A DNA stretch of 64,000 nucleotides from Bacillus shivajii (GCF_020519665.1 NZ_CP084703.1:3906001-3970000), one strand, 5' to 3'. Positions 43,864-52,911 are shown, counted from the first letter of the stretch. Numbers and translations are program-made. The notes: generated by a model not told the origin, from the sequence alone.

Positions 43864-45924
43864 CGAGTAGGCGTCGCCATTACTGACCACGCCTCTCACA
43901 GAGCACACACGTGCGGATCTTCGCATGTGGCTCTTCCCATATATCCCTTCTAGAGATAACGTTCATCATGAACAGATGATAAACTTACGAGTCCCAGCTC
44001 TGAAAAGAACTCATTGTCTAACGCCGCATGAACCATTGGACTTTTGGAACTTCGCCAAGCAAACATACGGATTCCTCTGAGGTTTTCTTCCCTCCATCCC
44101 TTCCTTCTAAGAAGGCGATGGAGGTTCTTTATATGTCTCCAACTTCTAAGTTGTACCATTCTTAACCTTCTTCTTATCCAACTATCCCACTCTTTGAATT
44201 TGTTCTTCACATTGCCGTAGCGGAAATAATTTGCCCAACCTCGAATGTAGGGGTTCAGCTTGTCTTGGATAAGGAGTTGGATATCAACTGTTTGGTTCCT
44301 ACGAGTAATTTCTCTCACTCGCTCCTTGAATTTTACCTCTTTCTTAGGGTCTATTCTTCGAATATTGCCAATGAATTCATACCCTAAGAATGTAAATGGC
44401 TCTTTCATGGCGTCGACAACTTTAGTCTTCTCTTGATTGACAGTTAAACTTAGTTCTTTCTCAAGAAATCTTGAGACACTTCGCATGACTCTTTCTGCAC
44501 CTTTTGGGCTTTTACAAAGAATGATAAAATCATCCGCAAAGCGGACGATACGGTGACCACGTTCGGTCATCAGTTGATCAAGCTGATGTAAGTAGATGTT
44601 CGAAAGTAACGGACTTAACACACCACCTTGCGGAGCTCCCTCGGGAGTATCTTCGTAAAGATCCTCTACCATGACACCTGCTTTGAGAAAACGGTGAATG
44701 AGTTCGATAATAGACCCATCCGTCACTCGTTTCCTTATTTGTTGTTCCAATTTATCATGTGGAATCGTATCAAAGTAGGACTGTAGATCGGCATCAATGA
44801 CATAATGGTATCCTGCTCTCAAGTGTTCAGTAACTTTGTCTAGAGCCATATGAGCACTTATCCTTGGGCGGAAACCATAACTACACGGAAGAAACTCTTC
44901 TTCGAAGATAGGTTCCAATACATTCCGTAGAGAAGCTTGTACGATGCGATCTTCCACCGCTGGTATCCCTAGTGGACGTTGTTTCTTCCCATTATCTTTA
45001 TCGATCATCTTTCGTCGAACAGGTTTGGGTCGATATCGTTTACCTTTTAGCTTCTGTTGGAGCACTTCTAGATTGTCCTCCAGCTTTGCTTCATATCCTT
45101 CAATTGTTACTTTATCGACCCCTGGTGCACCTTTGTTCTTCTTTACTTGATAAAAGGCACTTACTAGATTCGCTTTCTTGTACACTTTGTCGTACAAACT
45201 GTACCATACACGTCTTTCCATCTGTTATTCCCCTTACGCCACTGCTTTCGTTTCTTCCTTTGCTTCTGCTTCTCCATATGAAATGTCGAACATATCAAGG
45301 TTGGTAGCCGATGGCAATACCTTATATTTCACATTTCGGCGATAGACGGTGTACCCTTCTGTTCCACCCTGGCATCAGCCCCCTTGGCTCTTGTCCAGCT
45401 TCTGTCTATTTCCGCAGTCATAAGTAAGCCTACTCACATTGTTCTTCTATGGGTCACGCCCTTCGCACGATTCCTCACCTTTTGGGTATAGGTTCGCAAC
45501 TGTATCTGTGTACAGTTTCACTCATGTGCTGTCCTCGCTACTGTCGCCAGTAGGTCATTGGCATGAGCTTCTCCACTACTATGGCGATCTCTGACTTCTC
45601 CCTTTAAAGCTCATCTTGTGTCCTTGGCTTAGCCTTGTAACATCAATACCTACTTTAGGAAGCAGGGAGATCTCAATGGGTCACATCATGTACTTTCCCT
45701 CTAATCCAGCCCTCATAACACTTTGAGTTTCCAGCTATTCGGACTTTCTGTTCTCTTGCACAGTCATCCAACTCTCGTGCCAACATGGGATATCAGCTCT
45801 GTTCAGAGGTTTGCCTTCAGATCCTCCGCACGCTACTTCACAGTCAACGCACTATCTGTCAGCTAATGCTTGCCGGCTGGCCGATGCATTCGGGACTCTC
45901 ACCCTTTAGCACATGTGCTGCCAC
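43864..45924 (-). ncRNA. group II intron (class C type), full RNA including maturase gene
   Basis: On the minus strand the intron begins about GTGGCAGCAC (45924), immediately behind a terminator T-run. It ends near 43864. Domain V is clear at 43900-43934 (AGAGCCACATGCGAAGATCC and GCACGTGTGCTCT arms), followed by a domain VI stem (43868-43896). Insertion just after a terminator hairpin and an ORF without an endonuclease domain are hallmarks of group IIC introns. Exact ends are estimated. Confidence 0.75.
43950..45221 (-). CDS. ltrA: group II intron reverse transcriptase/maturase
   Basis: 423 residues. RT motifs in order: KNKGAPGVDKVTIEGYE (RT0-1), RPLGIPAVEDRIVQASLRNVLEPIFE (RT2), YHYVIDADLQSYFDTIPHDKL (RT3, catalytic Asp), GAPQGGVLSPLLSNIYLHQLD (RT4), and RFADDFIILC (RT5, FADD replacing YADD but keeping both Asp). 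Maturase X domain: PYIRGWANYFRYGNVKNKFKEWDSWIRRRL. There is no HNH endonuclease domain, as expected for class C. It assists splicing and copies intron RNA into DNA. All catalytic residues seem intact. It starts at an ATG behind AAGGGGAATAACAG, inside intron domain IV. Confidence 0.95.
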   Translation of the reverse strand: MERRVWYSLYDKVYKKANLVSAFYQVKKNKGAPGVDKVTIEGYEAKLEDNLEVLQQKLKGKRYRPKPVRRKMIDKDNGKKQRPLGIPAVEDRIVQASLRNVLEPIFEEEFLPCSYGFRPRISAHMALDKVTEHLRAGYHYVIDADLQSYFDTIPHDKLEQQIRKRVTDGSIIELIHRFLKAGVMVEDLYEDTPEGAPQGGVLSPLLSNIYLHQLDQLMTERGHRIVRFADDFIILCKSPKGAERVMRSVSRFLEKELSLTVNQEKTKVVDAMKEPFTFLGYEFIGNIRRIDPKKEVKFKERVREITRRNQTVDIQLLIQDKLNPYIRGWANYFRYGNVKNKFKEWDSWIRRRLRMVQLRSWRHIKNLHRLLRRKGWREENLRGIRMFAWRSSKSPMVHAALDNEFFSELGLVSLSSVHDERYL

Positions 45925-45928
45925 TCGC

Positions 45929-45963
45929 GAAAAAAAACGCGATTCTATAAGAATCACGTTTTT
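45929..45963 (-). terminator. terminator used as group IIC intron target
   Basis: ACGCGATTCT and AGAATCACGTT arms with a 4-nt loop; eight T follow on the minus strand and the intron begins within a few bases. Belongs to the upstream membrane-protein gene. Confidence 0.8.
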
Positions 45964-46095
45964 CAGTAAAAAGGGAGATTAAAGAAATATTAGTAAATAT
46001 ATACGGGTGAAAAATATAGACCATTTATCTATTCAATTGATCCATCCCCATTTAATTAGAGTAACCGTTTAAAAATGAGACTCTCTGCCATCTTG

Positions 46096-46971
46096 TCACT
46101 TAACAAAAATTCCAAACGACACCATATGACGCTGCCAAACACCTGTGATAAAAATCGACTGTGGTTCGAGATCTTCAGGCACGAGAAACTCATGACCAGA
46201 CAATGTTTCCTTTTGCGTCTGTCCATTTAATAAGTATGTAACTTCAATTTCAAAATTGTCATTTGGTTTATTTTCAAAGTAAACAGAAATCGTGTCTCCT
46301 TTTTCAACGTCCCAAACTGTATACTCTGAATCATTCAATATCCCTTTCGGTAACAGATAAGGGGCATTTGTACTCCGGTCACCAATTTCCGTCGAGCTAT
46401 AGCTGCTCGCAGGATCAATCTCTTCCACTTGTTCACCATTAATCATTACAACAGGGGTTGGATGGCCTACTTCATCAAGCCGTTGTAGATCTTGTTCTAC
46501 TTGATAATTATTCACCCATATCAGTGCTACTGTTATAACAACCATTGCTAGTGGCGCTGCAGATAATGCGGCCTTCAGCTTTGTGGAGTTCACATTCTTC
46601 CACTCGTCAAAAACAAAAAAACATGTCGCAACGATAATTGGCAAAACCGCAATCTCATTAACCCCACCAAAAAGGATATATCCAGCCACCGCAGCACTAA
46701 AAGTATGAATGGCAAAATTGACAGTGACCCTTACATAGCCACGTAATCTTTTCGTTATCATTCCCGCAAATATTGTCACTGGAAAGCCAATCAATAGAAT
46801 AACCGGCACACCATAAATAGTAAAAAGTAAGACAAAGCTATAAATTTCATCAAGGGGCATGACTCCCTCTAACTGACTACTACCAAGATTCATGACAACT
46901 GGCCATAAAAACAATAACAGAATAAAAGCAATAATAGACTTTCCTGTTACAGCTGATTTTTTTAACAACAT
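46096..46971 (-). CDS. integral membrane protein with C-terminal extracytoplasmic domain, unknown function
   Basis: About 291 residues from the ATG at 46971 (MLLKKSAVTGKSIIAF); the frame extends to a TTG at 47013. Roughly five hydrophobic helices occupy residues 12-175. A soluble beta-rich part follows (GEQVEEIDPASSYSSTEIGDRSTNAPYLLP ... LVPEDLEPQSIFITGVWQRHMVSFGIFVK). I do not recognise a family. The last part looks like a small extracytoplasmic Ig-like domain. It is the gene whose terminator was invaded by the group II intron. No operon partners. Confidence 0.65.
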   Translation of the reverse strand: MLLKKSAVTGKSIIAFILLLFLWPVVMNLGSSQLEGVMPLDEIYSFVLLFTIYGVPVILLIGFPVTIFAGMITKRLRGYVRVTVNFAIHTFSAAVAGYILFGGVNEIAVLPIIVATCFFVFDEWKNVNSTKLKAALSAAPLAMVVITVALIWVNNYQVEQDLQRLDEVGHPTPVVMINGEQVEEIDPASSYSSTEIGDRSTNAPYLLPKGILNDSEYTVWDVEKGDTISVYFENKPNDNFEIEVTYLLNGQTQKETLSGHEFLVPEDLEPQSIFITGVWQRHMVSFGIFVK

Positions 46972-47077
46972 TGAAATCACTTCTCGTTTTAATATTTTTG
47001 ATAAATATCTCAAGTAATATCATAGCACATGGATTAAATATTCATATTTGGTCTTGTTGCTTTTCAAACTCTCACAC

Positions 47078-47112
47078 TAAGTTGCCCGTATTCCACCTTG
47101 ATTGCACGTAAA
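47078..47112 (+). repeat. short copy of the 21-bp AGTTGC-GTATTC repeat
   Basis: AAGTTGCCCGTATTCCACCT and a degenerate second unit (TTGATTGCACGTAAAGG), just upstream of the promoter of the 61-residue membrane protein. Confidence 0.5.
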
Positions 47113-47162
47113 GGACGTTATCTATGCTATACTTTCCCTAATAAAATGAAAGGAGCTTCAAA

Positions 47163-47348
47163 ATGATCAGTCTATTATTTGTTGCGATATTATATTTTGT
47201 GACTTTCATCGGTGGGATTATCGGCATTATTTTTGGAATAGGAAGATTTATGCCTAACGGTGGGGCTCGTGCAAAGGTAGCCCTAGCATTTGCACTCGTC
47301 ACTTTCGCTTTTGTCCATTTTTCTATGGGGTATCTCATTTACTTTTAA
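47163..47348 (+). CDS. 61-residue two-helix membrane protein
   Basis: AAAGGAG is spaced 9 nt from the ATG, and TATACT (47129) gives a plausible -10. MISLLFVAILYFVTFIGGII forms helix one with further GIIFGIG, a short loop (RFMPNGGARAKV) and helix two (ALAFALVTFAFVHFSMGYLIYF). Both strands here are open, but only this one has a ribosome binding site and a membrane-protein pattern. No family recognised. It is probably monocistronic. Confidence 0.65.
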   Translation: MISLLFVAILYFVTFIGGIIGIIFGIGRFMPNGGARAKVALAFALVTFAFVHFSMGYLIYF

Positions 47349-47441
47349 AATAAACACAAGCGCACCTATGTAAAGGCGGACTTCATTTATTGTCCATTAA
47401 ATTTTTCCAATACATATTTATTTCTAAATAGGATTAAGAAG

Positions 47442-47756
47442 TTACAAGCACTTTAAGAAACTACTTAACTCATCGTTTGATTGAAATTTAAACGAGTAAC
47501 CATAAGGAATCTCTTCTTTGCCTTTATTACGCCGTTTAGGGAACTGCTTAAGAGAAGTATTATGATACAAACTAAAAGACCTATCTACCAACTCATTTGC
47601 TTCTGTTGTTTGTGGATCTAAGACAATCGTGATCTCTTGGTTTGGCAGTAAGTAGATAACTTCGCCACTTGTGACATGCGCAAACTCAATAGATTTTGTT
47701 GTCCCCTTTGTTACTTTAAAACTATTTTCAATAAATGTTCTCTTTAAGTTTTCCAT
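47442..47756 (-). CDS. hypothetical protein, 104 residues
   Basis: It starts MENLKRTFIENSFKVTKGTTKSIEFAHVTSGEVIYLLPNQEITIVLDP, with TAAGGAG at good spacing before the ATG. Predicted soluble, mixed alpha/beta, no signal peptide, ends QSNDELSSFLKCL. The composition is protein-like and the frame is free of stops, but I recognise no family. It lies alone between a small membrane protein and the SurA-like lipoprotein. Confidence 0.65.
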   Translation of the reverse strand: MENLKRTFIENSFKVTKGTTKSIEFAHVTSGEVIYLLPNQEITIVLDPQTTEANELVDRSFSLYHNTSLKQFPKRRNKGKEEIPYGYSFKFQSNDELSSFLKCL

Positions 47757-47834
47757 ATTTGAAACTCCTTACGTATCCGAAAGTCTAGTAAATCAAATAT
47801 AACATATTTTACCACGACTTATTAAAAAACGATG

Positions 47835-47866
47835 ATAAAACCAGGCCCAAAATGGACCTGGTTTAT
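47835..47866 (-). terminator. terminator of the SurA-like lipoprotein gene
   Basis: AAACCAGGCCC and TGGACCTGGTTT arms with one G-U pair, AAAA loop region, followed by ATCATCG and T-rich DNA on the minus strand. Confidence 0.6.
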
Positions 47867-47877
47867 GATAAACTTTA

Positions 47878-47908
47878 TTCGACAAAAATCCGGGAGGTGC
47901 CTGGCACC
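47878..47908 (+). repeat. dispersed 30-bp REP-like element, copy 7
   Basis: TTCGACAAAAATCCGGGAGG then TGCCTGGCACC, ending directly at the TAA stop of the lipoprotein gene. Confidence 0.85.
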
Positions 47909-48703
47909 TTATAGATGCACCGTCACGTCAGCATCTTCACGAAGTCTTTCAACTAGCGCTTGAGTTACTTCAGCTTCTTTTTGCATCATTAATTGTTGTT
48001 CAATCTCTGGCTTCATTTCTTCAAATGATGGCATTTCTGCTTCAGCTTCTTCACCCATTTGTGATTGCTGTGCAACCATCATATCATAAGCTTCTTCTAG
48101 CTCTTCGTCTGTTAGCTCAATGTTACCTGCTTCATTTGCAATCACTTCGTCAATTTTAACTTGAAGTTCGATTTGAGTCATAACTTCCTCTTCACTCATG
48201 CCTTGTTCCTCTAATGCAGCAAGGAACTCTTCCTCTGACCCAAGTCCATTTTGTGCAGCCAATTCAGCAAGTAGGGCATTCACCTCTTCGTCTGAAACTT
48301 CTATGCTAGATCTTTCTGCCTCTTGAATAAGAAGCTGTTGTCCAACCATACTATCAGCAATTTGTGCTTTTAATTGTTCTTCGTCAATCTCTTGACCTGT
48401 CATTTGTGCTTGCATCATCGCTTGCATATACTGCCCTTCATAAGCAGTGACAAACTCATCTCGCAAGATCTCTTCTCCATTTACTTCTGCAACAACATCA
48501 GGAATTCCATCTAAGTCGGGCTGAGGCATTTCATCCTCTGCGCCTCCTATTGCTGCTTCGCTATCTTCAGCAGGCTCTTCCTCCTGCGTATCTATGCCTT
48601 CGTTATTTCCTTCTTCTGTCTCATCAACATCACCACATGCAGTTGATACCGCCACAAGTGTAGCAAGTGATAAACTTAAAAACCATTTTTTCTTCAATGT
48701 CAT
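47909..48703 (-). CDS. SurA N-terminal-domain lipoprotein (foldase-like, no PPIase domain)
   Basis: About 264 residues from the ATG at 48703. A TTG two codons later (48697) is better spaced from AAAGGGGA. The signal ends LVAVSTACGDV (lipobox Cys). An acidic linker rich in Glu follows, then a SurA_N-like helical chaperone domain: VVAEVNGEEILRDEFVTAYEGQYMQAMM ... LKAQIADSMVGQQLLIQEAERSSIEVSDEEVNALLAEL. The rotamase (PPIC) domain present in PrsA is absent. Likely a membrane-anchored chaperone for secreted proteins. The strong acidity fits an extracellular protein of an alkaliphile or halophile. Confidence 0.85.
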   Translation of the reverse strand: MTLKKKWFLSLSLATLVAVSTACGDVDETEEGNNEGIDTQEEEPAEDSEAAIGGAEDEMPQPDLDGIPDVVAEVNGEEILRDEFVTAYEGQYMQAMMQAQMTGQEIDEEQLKAQIADSMVGQQLLIQEAERSSIEVSDEEVNALLAELAAQNGLGSEEEFLAALEEQGMSEEEVMTQIELQVKIDEVIANEAGNIELTDEELEEAYDMMVAQQSQMGEEAEAEMPSFEEMKPEIEQQLMMQKEAEVTQALVERLREDADVTVHL

Positions 48704-48907
48704 TCCCCTTTCTATTCGTGCTGTTGGCATTTTAACATACACACAAAGTTTGTACATGGAGCCACCACGCAAAAAAACAACGAGGTAAAAAAATATGGTA
48801 AAAAGAACACCGTCATAATAGGCAGGAGAACAAGCTTTTTTGAAAATGTGTAAAAGTTACAAAAAACTATGTCTTCAGTACGATACAATAAAAACCGAAC
48901 GTATTTT

Positions 48908-48992
48908 GAGTCGGGTTGCTTGTATTCCACCTAAAGTTGCTTGTATTCACACCGAAGTGCCAGTATTCTTACCCGAGTTGCTTGTATTTTCC
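48908..48992 (+). repeat. array of about four 21-bp AGTTGCTTGTATTC-type repeats
   Basis: GTTGCTTGTATTCCACCTAA and related units with period 21-22 bp, next to the lrgB terminator. Confidence 0.65.
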
Positions 48993-49007
48993 TACCCCTT
49001 TACAAAA

Positions 49008-49041
49008 ATACTCACTATGAATCAACTTCACAGTGAGTAAA
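49008..49041 (-). terminator. terminator of the lrgAB operon
   Basis: TACTCACTATGAA and TTCACAGTGAGTA arms (one mismatch), T-rich on the minus strand, 10 bp from the lrgB stop. Confidence 0.8.
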
Positions 49042-49050
49042 CATCCCATA

Positions 49051-49704
49051 TCAAGCCCCCAATGGCGTCAACATTGTCATAATAATCGTCATGAGCAGAA
49101 AGGCGATCGTACTGATTGCACCAGCATAATCATCTTCTTCCATTAATCTCGCCGTGCCGATTGCATGCGATGTCGCTCCCATCGCTATTCCTTTTGCAAG
49201 ACTGCTTTTTACAGAAAACTTATCGAAAATCGTCGGACCAACGACCGCCCCTAGTATTCCAGAAAGTGTACAAATGACTGCTGTTAATGCAGGAATCCCT
49301 CCGTAAATATTCGCGATTTCAATCGCAACGGGTGCCGTTGTATTTTTTAGCATCGCCGTAACGATATAGCTATCAGCAACCGGAAACAGCGCTAAAACGC
49401 CTGCCCCGCTCACAATGCCAATAACAGCCGCAATAAACACCCACGAAACAATGGTTCTCTTATATTTAAACAACATTTTCCGATGTTTATAGAGAGGAAA
49501 ACTTAAAGCGACAACCGCCGGGCCAAGCAGCCAATCAATCCACTGCGCCGATACGTAATACGCTTCATAATTCGTATCCGTCATGAGAATGATCGCAACC
49601 AAGATCACTGTGGTCGTAAAAACAGGTAATAAATAATTGCGCTTATATTTAAGATAAACAAACTGAGCAATGGCAAAAATGATGAGTGTTGCAATTAATC
49701 CCAT
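49051..49704 (-). CDS. lrgB: LrgB/CidB-family membrane protein
   Basis: 217 residues and about seven hydrophobic segments. Family-typical segments include LLGPAVVALSFPLYKHRKML, LKNTTAPVAIEIANIYGGIPALTAVICTLSGILGAVVGP, and ATSHAIGTARLMEEDDYAGAIST. LrgB works with LrgA in control of murein hydrolase activity, autolysis and, in Bacillus, pyruvate or related transport. Its start overlaps the lrgA stop by 10 bp, indicating translational coupling. Confidence 0.93.
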   Translation of the reverse strand: MGLIATLIIFAIAQFVYLKYKRNYLLPVFTTTVILVAIILMTDTNYEAYYVSAQWIDWLLGPAVVALSFPLYKHRKMLFKYKRTIVSWVFIAAVIGIVSGAGVLALFPVADSYIVTAMLKNTTAPVAIEIANIYGGIPALTAVICTLSGILGAVVGPTIFDKFSVKSSLAKGIAMGATSHAIGTARLMEEDDYAGAISTIAFLLMTIIMTMLTPLGA

Positions 49705-50075
49705 GATACGGCCTTCTCCTTTTTCGCTTCGACTTGATCTAGTACGACACTAACAAGAAAAATCATAAGTAGTGAGCTTACCATCATGAGTCCGAAAAAA
49801 AAGACACCAAATACACTCGCTAAATTTTCATACTGAATAATCCCGACTGTGACAGGTACAAAAAAGAGAGGCATATACTTGATTAGTAGTTTGGCTGCGT
49901 CTTGTAACCAGACACTTAATTTTTCGCCAAAAATCATAAGTAATGTGAACATGAGAAGCATACCGATGATACTGCCTGGTACCCACGGAAGGATGTGGCT
50001 ATTGATTTGCATACCAACGATGTAAACGGCAAAAATCAAGAGCAGCCCTCTTGCTAATTTCCAAAAATCTATCAT
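49695..50075 (-). CDS. lrgA: LrgA/CidA-family holin-like protein
   Basis: 126 residues from the ATG at 50075, spaced 7 nt from GAGGTG; the frame extends to 50129 without a better site. Four membrane helices and the typical LPWVPGSIIGMLLMFTLLM motif. Holin-like partner of LrgB, encoded immediately downstream with overlap. The pair may form a pore or transporter that influences cell lysis and overflow metabolism. No two-component regulator (LytSR) is adjacent. Confidence 0.92.
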   Translation of the reverse strand: MIDFWKLARGLLLIFAVYIVGMQINSHILPWVPGSIIGMLLMFTLLMIFGEKLSVWLQDAAKLLIKYMPLFFVPVTVGIIQYENLASVFGVFFFGLMMVSSLLMIFLVSVVLDQVEAKKEKAVSWD

Positions 50076-50195
50076 TTTTTTCACCTCATAAAAGAAAGGA
50101 ATCACTACCTTAATTGAATAGTGATCCATCTTGAAGTCATTTATTTTACGAAGACCGTCATAGAAATTCGCTTGAACGATCCCACACAGACAAAT

Positions 50196-50226
50196 TGCGA
50201 CATAACCCGGGAAATGACTGGCACCC
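50196..50226 (+). repeat. dispersed 30-bp REP-like element, copy 8
   Basis: TTGCGACATAACCCGGGAAA then TGACTGGCACCC, diverged. Three to four bases from the TGA stop of the FAD oxidase gene. Confidence 0.7.
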
Positions 50227-50229
50227 CTC

Positions 50230-51333
50230 TCACCTCATTGGGTCATATGGTGCTAAATCGAGTTCGATCTGTTCATTTAAGGCAAGTTTCGCTGCGAGTG
50301 AACCGACGTAGGGGCCCATCGTCAGACCTGAGGCACCTAATCCCGTGGCGATAATTAAATTGCTATACTGAGGGACTCTCCCTAATAACGGCTTTAGGTC
50401 AGGGCTCATCGGTCTGAAACCAACTCTTACCTCTTTCAACGTCGCATCAGCTAAACCTGGTGCCACACCGAGTCCTTCATTTAACACTTCTTGAACGCCA
50501 CCGGCAGTTAAACGATAGTCAAACCCGCTCCCGACTTCCCGTGTTGCGCCAAAAGCAATTCGATTATCATCAAATGCAACCATGTAATGACTACTATCTT
50601 GTGGCAAAACAACAGGCCAGTTCGATGTATCCTCACCTACAGTTAAATGAGCGATTTGACCGCGTTGTGCCTCCACATTAATGTTCAACCCTAACGGATT
50701 TAACAAATCGTTCGTCCATGCTCCGCCAGCGACAATCACTTGGTCGGCGGTAACAGTCCCTTCAGAAGTGTCTACCGCTATTTTGCCATCTTCTTGCTTT
50801 GAGAGCGTAACCTTTTCTTCGAAGAACTTGCCGCCATTTTTCTTAAATCCTTCCACTAACGCGTTTGCTAGTAACTTACCGTCAAGTCTAGCAGACCCTG
50901 AAACGTACAACGCATGTAAGTGTTTATCTAGTGGTGGGAATAACTTTTGTGCTTCTGGTGCCTCTAGTATTTGAACGTCCCCTACTTCCGATTGCACGGC
51001 TTTTTTCTCGTCAACTTTTTCCTTTAACTCCTTTAACTCGGCGAGGTCCTCGCTCGTTGCCAAAGCCCCTGTAAAACGATAGCCTGTTTCGATTTCACCG
51101 TCTTCCTTAAGTGAAGCGATCAGTTCTGGATAATAAAGCGCCCCACGACTTGCGATCGCATACCAGTCTGGGTCATCCACTGTTGAAATCCATGGACAAA
51201 TGATTCCCGCTCCAGCTGATGTCGCCTTCCCATCAAACGCTTTATCGATTAACGTGACGTCACATTCTTTTTTCGATAAAAAATAAGCTGCACAAGCTCC
51301 AACAATGCCCCCACCTATGACTACATACTTCAT
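50230..51333 (-). CDS. FAD-dependent D-amino-acid/glycine oxidase (DAO) family protein
   Basis: 367 residues from the ATG at 51333 (MKYVVIGGGIVGACAAYFLSKK), directly behind GGAGGGAATAG; the longer frame to 51369 is not needed. The N-terminal GxGxxG FAD-binding motif, then FGATREVGSGFDYRLTAGGV and the C-terminal GLGASGLTMGPYVGSLAAKL motif, place it in the DadA/ThiO/SoxB oxidase family. It oxidises an amino acid or related amine, transferring electrons to oxygen or the chain. The substrate cannot be deduced. No thi genes are adjacent, so ThiO is not favoured. Confidence 0.88.
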   Translation of the reverse strand: MKYVVIGGGIVGACAAYFLSKKECDVTLIDKAFDGKATSAGAGIICPWISTVDDPDWYAIASRGALYYPELIASLKEDGEIETGYRFTGALATSEDLAELKELKEKVDEKKAVQSEVGDVQILEAPEAQKLFPPLDKHLHALYVSGSARLDGKLLANALVEGFKKNGGKFFEEKVTLSKQEDGKIAVDTSEGTVTADQVIVAGGAWTNDLLNPLGLNINVEAQRGQIAHLTVGEDTSNWPVVLPQDSSHYMVAFDDNRIAFGATREVGSGFDYRLTAGGVQEVLNEGLGVAPGLADATLKEVRVGFRPMSPDLKPLLGRVPQYSNLIIATGLGASGLTMGPYVGSLAAKLALNEQIELDLAPYDPMR

Positions 51334-51524
51334 CCTATTCCCTCCATTTATGATAAAACTTACGATCATTTCCCTAACTACCCTTCAATTTTATGAAAAT
51401 TTAAAAAGATATACAACAAAGGTTACTTCTCTTTTCCATAAGGGAATATTTCAAAAAGTATATTCTATACTGATACAAACGTAGAAAAGGAAGACAAATT
51501 AGTTTTCCATAAAGGAGCGATTTT

Positions 51525-52751
51525 GTGTCTATAATCAAACACACTATACTTCTAGTTTTCCTAGTAGCAGCTGTTCAGTTTACTTTTAGTAAAATAGCTT
51601 TCGGTGAGAGTTCCTTTCCAGACTTGCCAAAAAAATATGAGGATGAAATAAATTTTCTAATAGCGAAGGAGATTATTATGGGTTTTTCAGATGGAACATT
51701 TAAGCCAAATGATCCCGTTACAAGAGATGATGCTACGGCAATGATCGGGAGAGCATTACAGTTAAATGGTGACCAAACTGAAACGGAATTTTCAGATGTA
51801 AGGAAAGAAAATCATGCTTCAGGATACATAAAGCAAGCTGTAGAACAAGGGATTATCCAAGGTTTTCCTGATGGGACGTTTAAACCAAGTGAGGTGTTAA
51901 CCCGCGGACAAATGAGTGCAATCATTAGCAGAGCGTTTCCAGATTTAAAAAGAGATGAGGGGATGACGATAGATTTTCACGACCTTAATAAGGGTTACTT
52001 TGCTTACGATAGCATCCAAAATATTGCTGCTTCAGGCATTACAAACGGCTATCCAGACCATACATTTCGACCTTCTAACGACGTGACACGTTTGGAAATG
52101 GCGCTATTTCTTGCCAGAGCACTTTATGAGGACTTCAGAGTAGAAGCTGCTCAGCCTCCACCTTTACCTACCGTTGCGAAAACCAAGACAGCGAAAGAAA
52201 CAGATCAAATTGTCACCGTAGTCAGTACAGGTGGTGGTCATGCAGACATCGAATATTGGAAGAAAACAAATGGTGTATGGAAGCGAAAAATGTTTGTCGA
52301 AGGCTTTGTCGGTTCTAACGGCGTTTCCGACAATAAAGTTGAAGGGGATCGGAAAACGCCAACCGGTTCATACGCTATGCCGTTTGCATTTGGTACAGAA
52401 AACCCTGGTACAAAAATAGACTACTGGAAGATCACAAACACGTCCTACTGGATATCAAATGTCAATGACCCGCAATATAACACATGGCAGGAGAGGAGCA
52501 CCTCTCACCCACATGATGAGCACTTAATCGCATATCGTGACCAATACAAATATGCGATTGTGATCGACTATAACATGGAAGATCCTGTTCCAGGGAAAGG
52601 AAGTGCTATTTTCCTACACGTCTCTAATAGCACACCAACACTCGGATGCGTCTCTGTACCCGAAAGTAAAATGCGCTACCTTATGCAGGAGCTCGGTAGT
52701 CATGCCCGCATCATTATCGCCCAAGACGAAGACAGCCTATTAAACTACTGA
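51525..52751 (+). CDS. SLH-domain L,D-transpeptidase (YkuD family)
   Basis: 408 residues from a GTG at 51525, behind AAAGGAG. A signal peptide leads into three SLH domains (FPDLPKKYEDEINFL..., FSDVRKENHASGYI..., FHDLNKGYFAYDSI...) that fix the enzyme to the wall polymer. The catalytic domain has the YkuD signature HVSNSTPTLGCVSVPESK (catalytic Cys about residue 374), and EGDRKTPTGSYAMPFAFG is its usual opening motif. It forms 3-3 cross-links or attaches proteins in peptidoglycan. A REP-like element lies 32 bp after the stop. Confidence 0.95.
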   Translation: MSIIKHTILLVFLVAAVQFTFSKIAFGESSFPDLPKKYEDEINFLIAKEIIMGFSDGTFKPNDPVTRDDATAMIGRALQLNGDQTETEFSDVRKENHASGYIKQAVEQGIIQGFPDGTFKPSEVLTRGQMSAIISRAFPDLKRDEGMTIDFHDLNKGYFAYDSIQNIAASGITNGYPDHTFRPSNDVTRLEMALFLARALYEDFRVEAAQPPPLPTVAKTKTAKETDQIVTVVSTGGGHADIEYWKKTNGVWKRKMFVEGFVGSNGVSDNKVEGDRKTPTGSYAMPFAFGTENPGTKIDYWKITNTSYWISNVNDPQYNTWQERSTSHPHDEHLIAYRDQYKYAIVIDYNMEDPVPGKGSAIFLHVSNSTPTLGCVSVPESKMRYLMQELGSHARIIIAQDEDSLLNY

Positions 52752-52783
52752 GCATGGTCATCATAGGGGCGGTTTAAGCACTG

Positions 52784-52846
52784 TTCGACAAAACTCGGGA
52801 AGTGCCTGGCACTTGAAGGAAGCACAAGAACCGTCCCCATGCTTCC
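52784..52846 (+). repeat. dispersed REP-like element, copy 9, fused to a second repeat module
   Basis: 52784-52814 is TTCGACAAAACTCGGGAAGT then GCCTGGCACTT. It is followed at once (52815-52846) by a hairpin module GGAAGCACAAGAACCGTCCC ... GCTTCC that recurs at 60980. The module is a phrase common in Firmicutes intergenic repeats. Confidence 0.75.
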
Positions 52847-52911
52847 AAACTGGTACTTGACTCCACCCTATCCTTCTTGTAGAATATGAAAATATTATTG
52901 TCGAAAAACAT

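Noticed and set aside
45785-45982. 65-codon plus-strand frame, and another at 44972-45307
   Set aside because: Antisense to structured group II intron RNA and its maturase gene.
47138-47338. 66-codon minus-strand frame opposite the 61-residue membrane protein
   Set aside because: It lacks a ribosome binding site, while the plus-strand frame has AAAGGAG, a -10 and a membrane-protein pattern.
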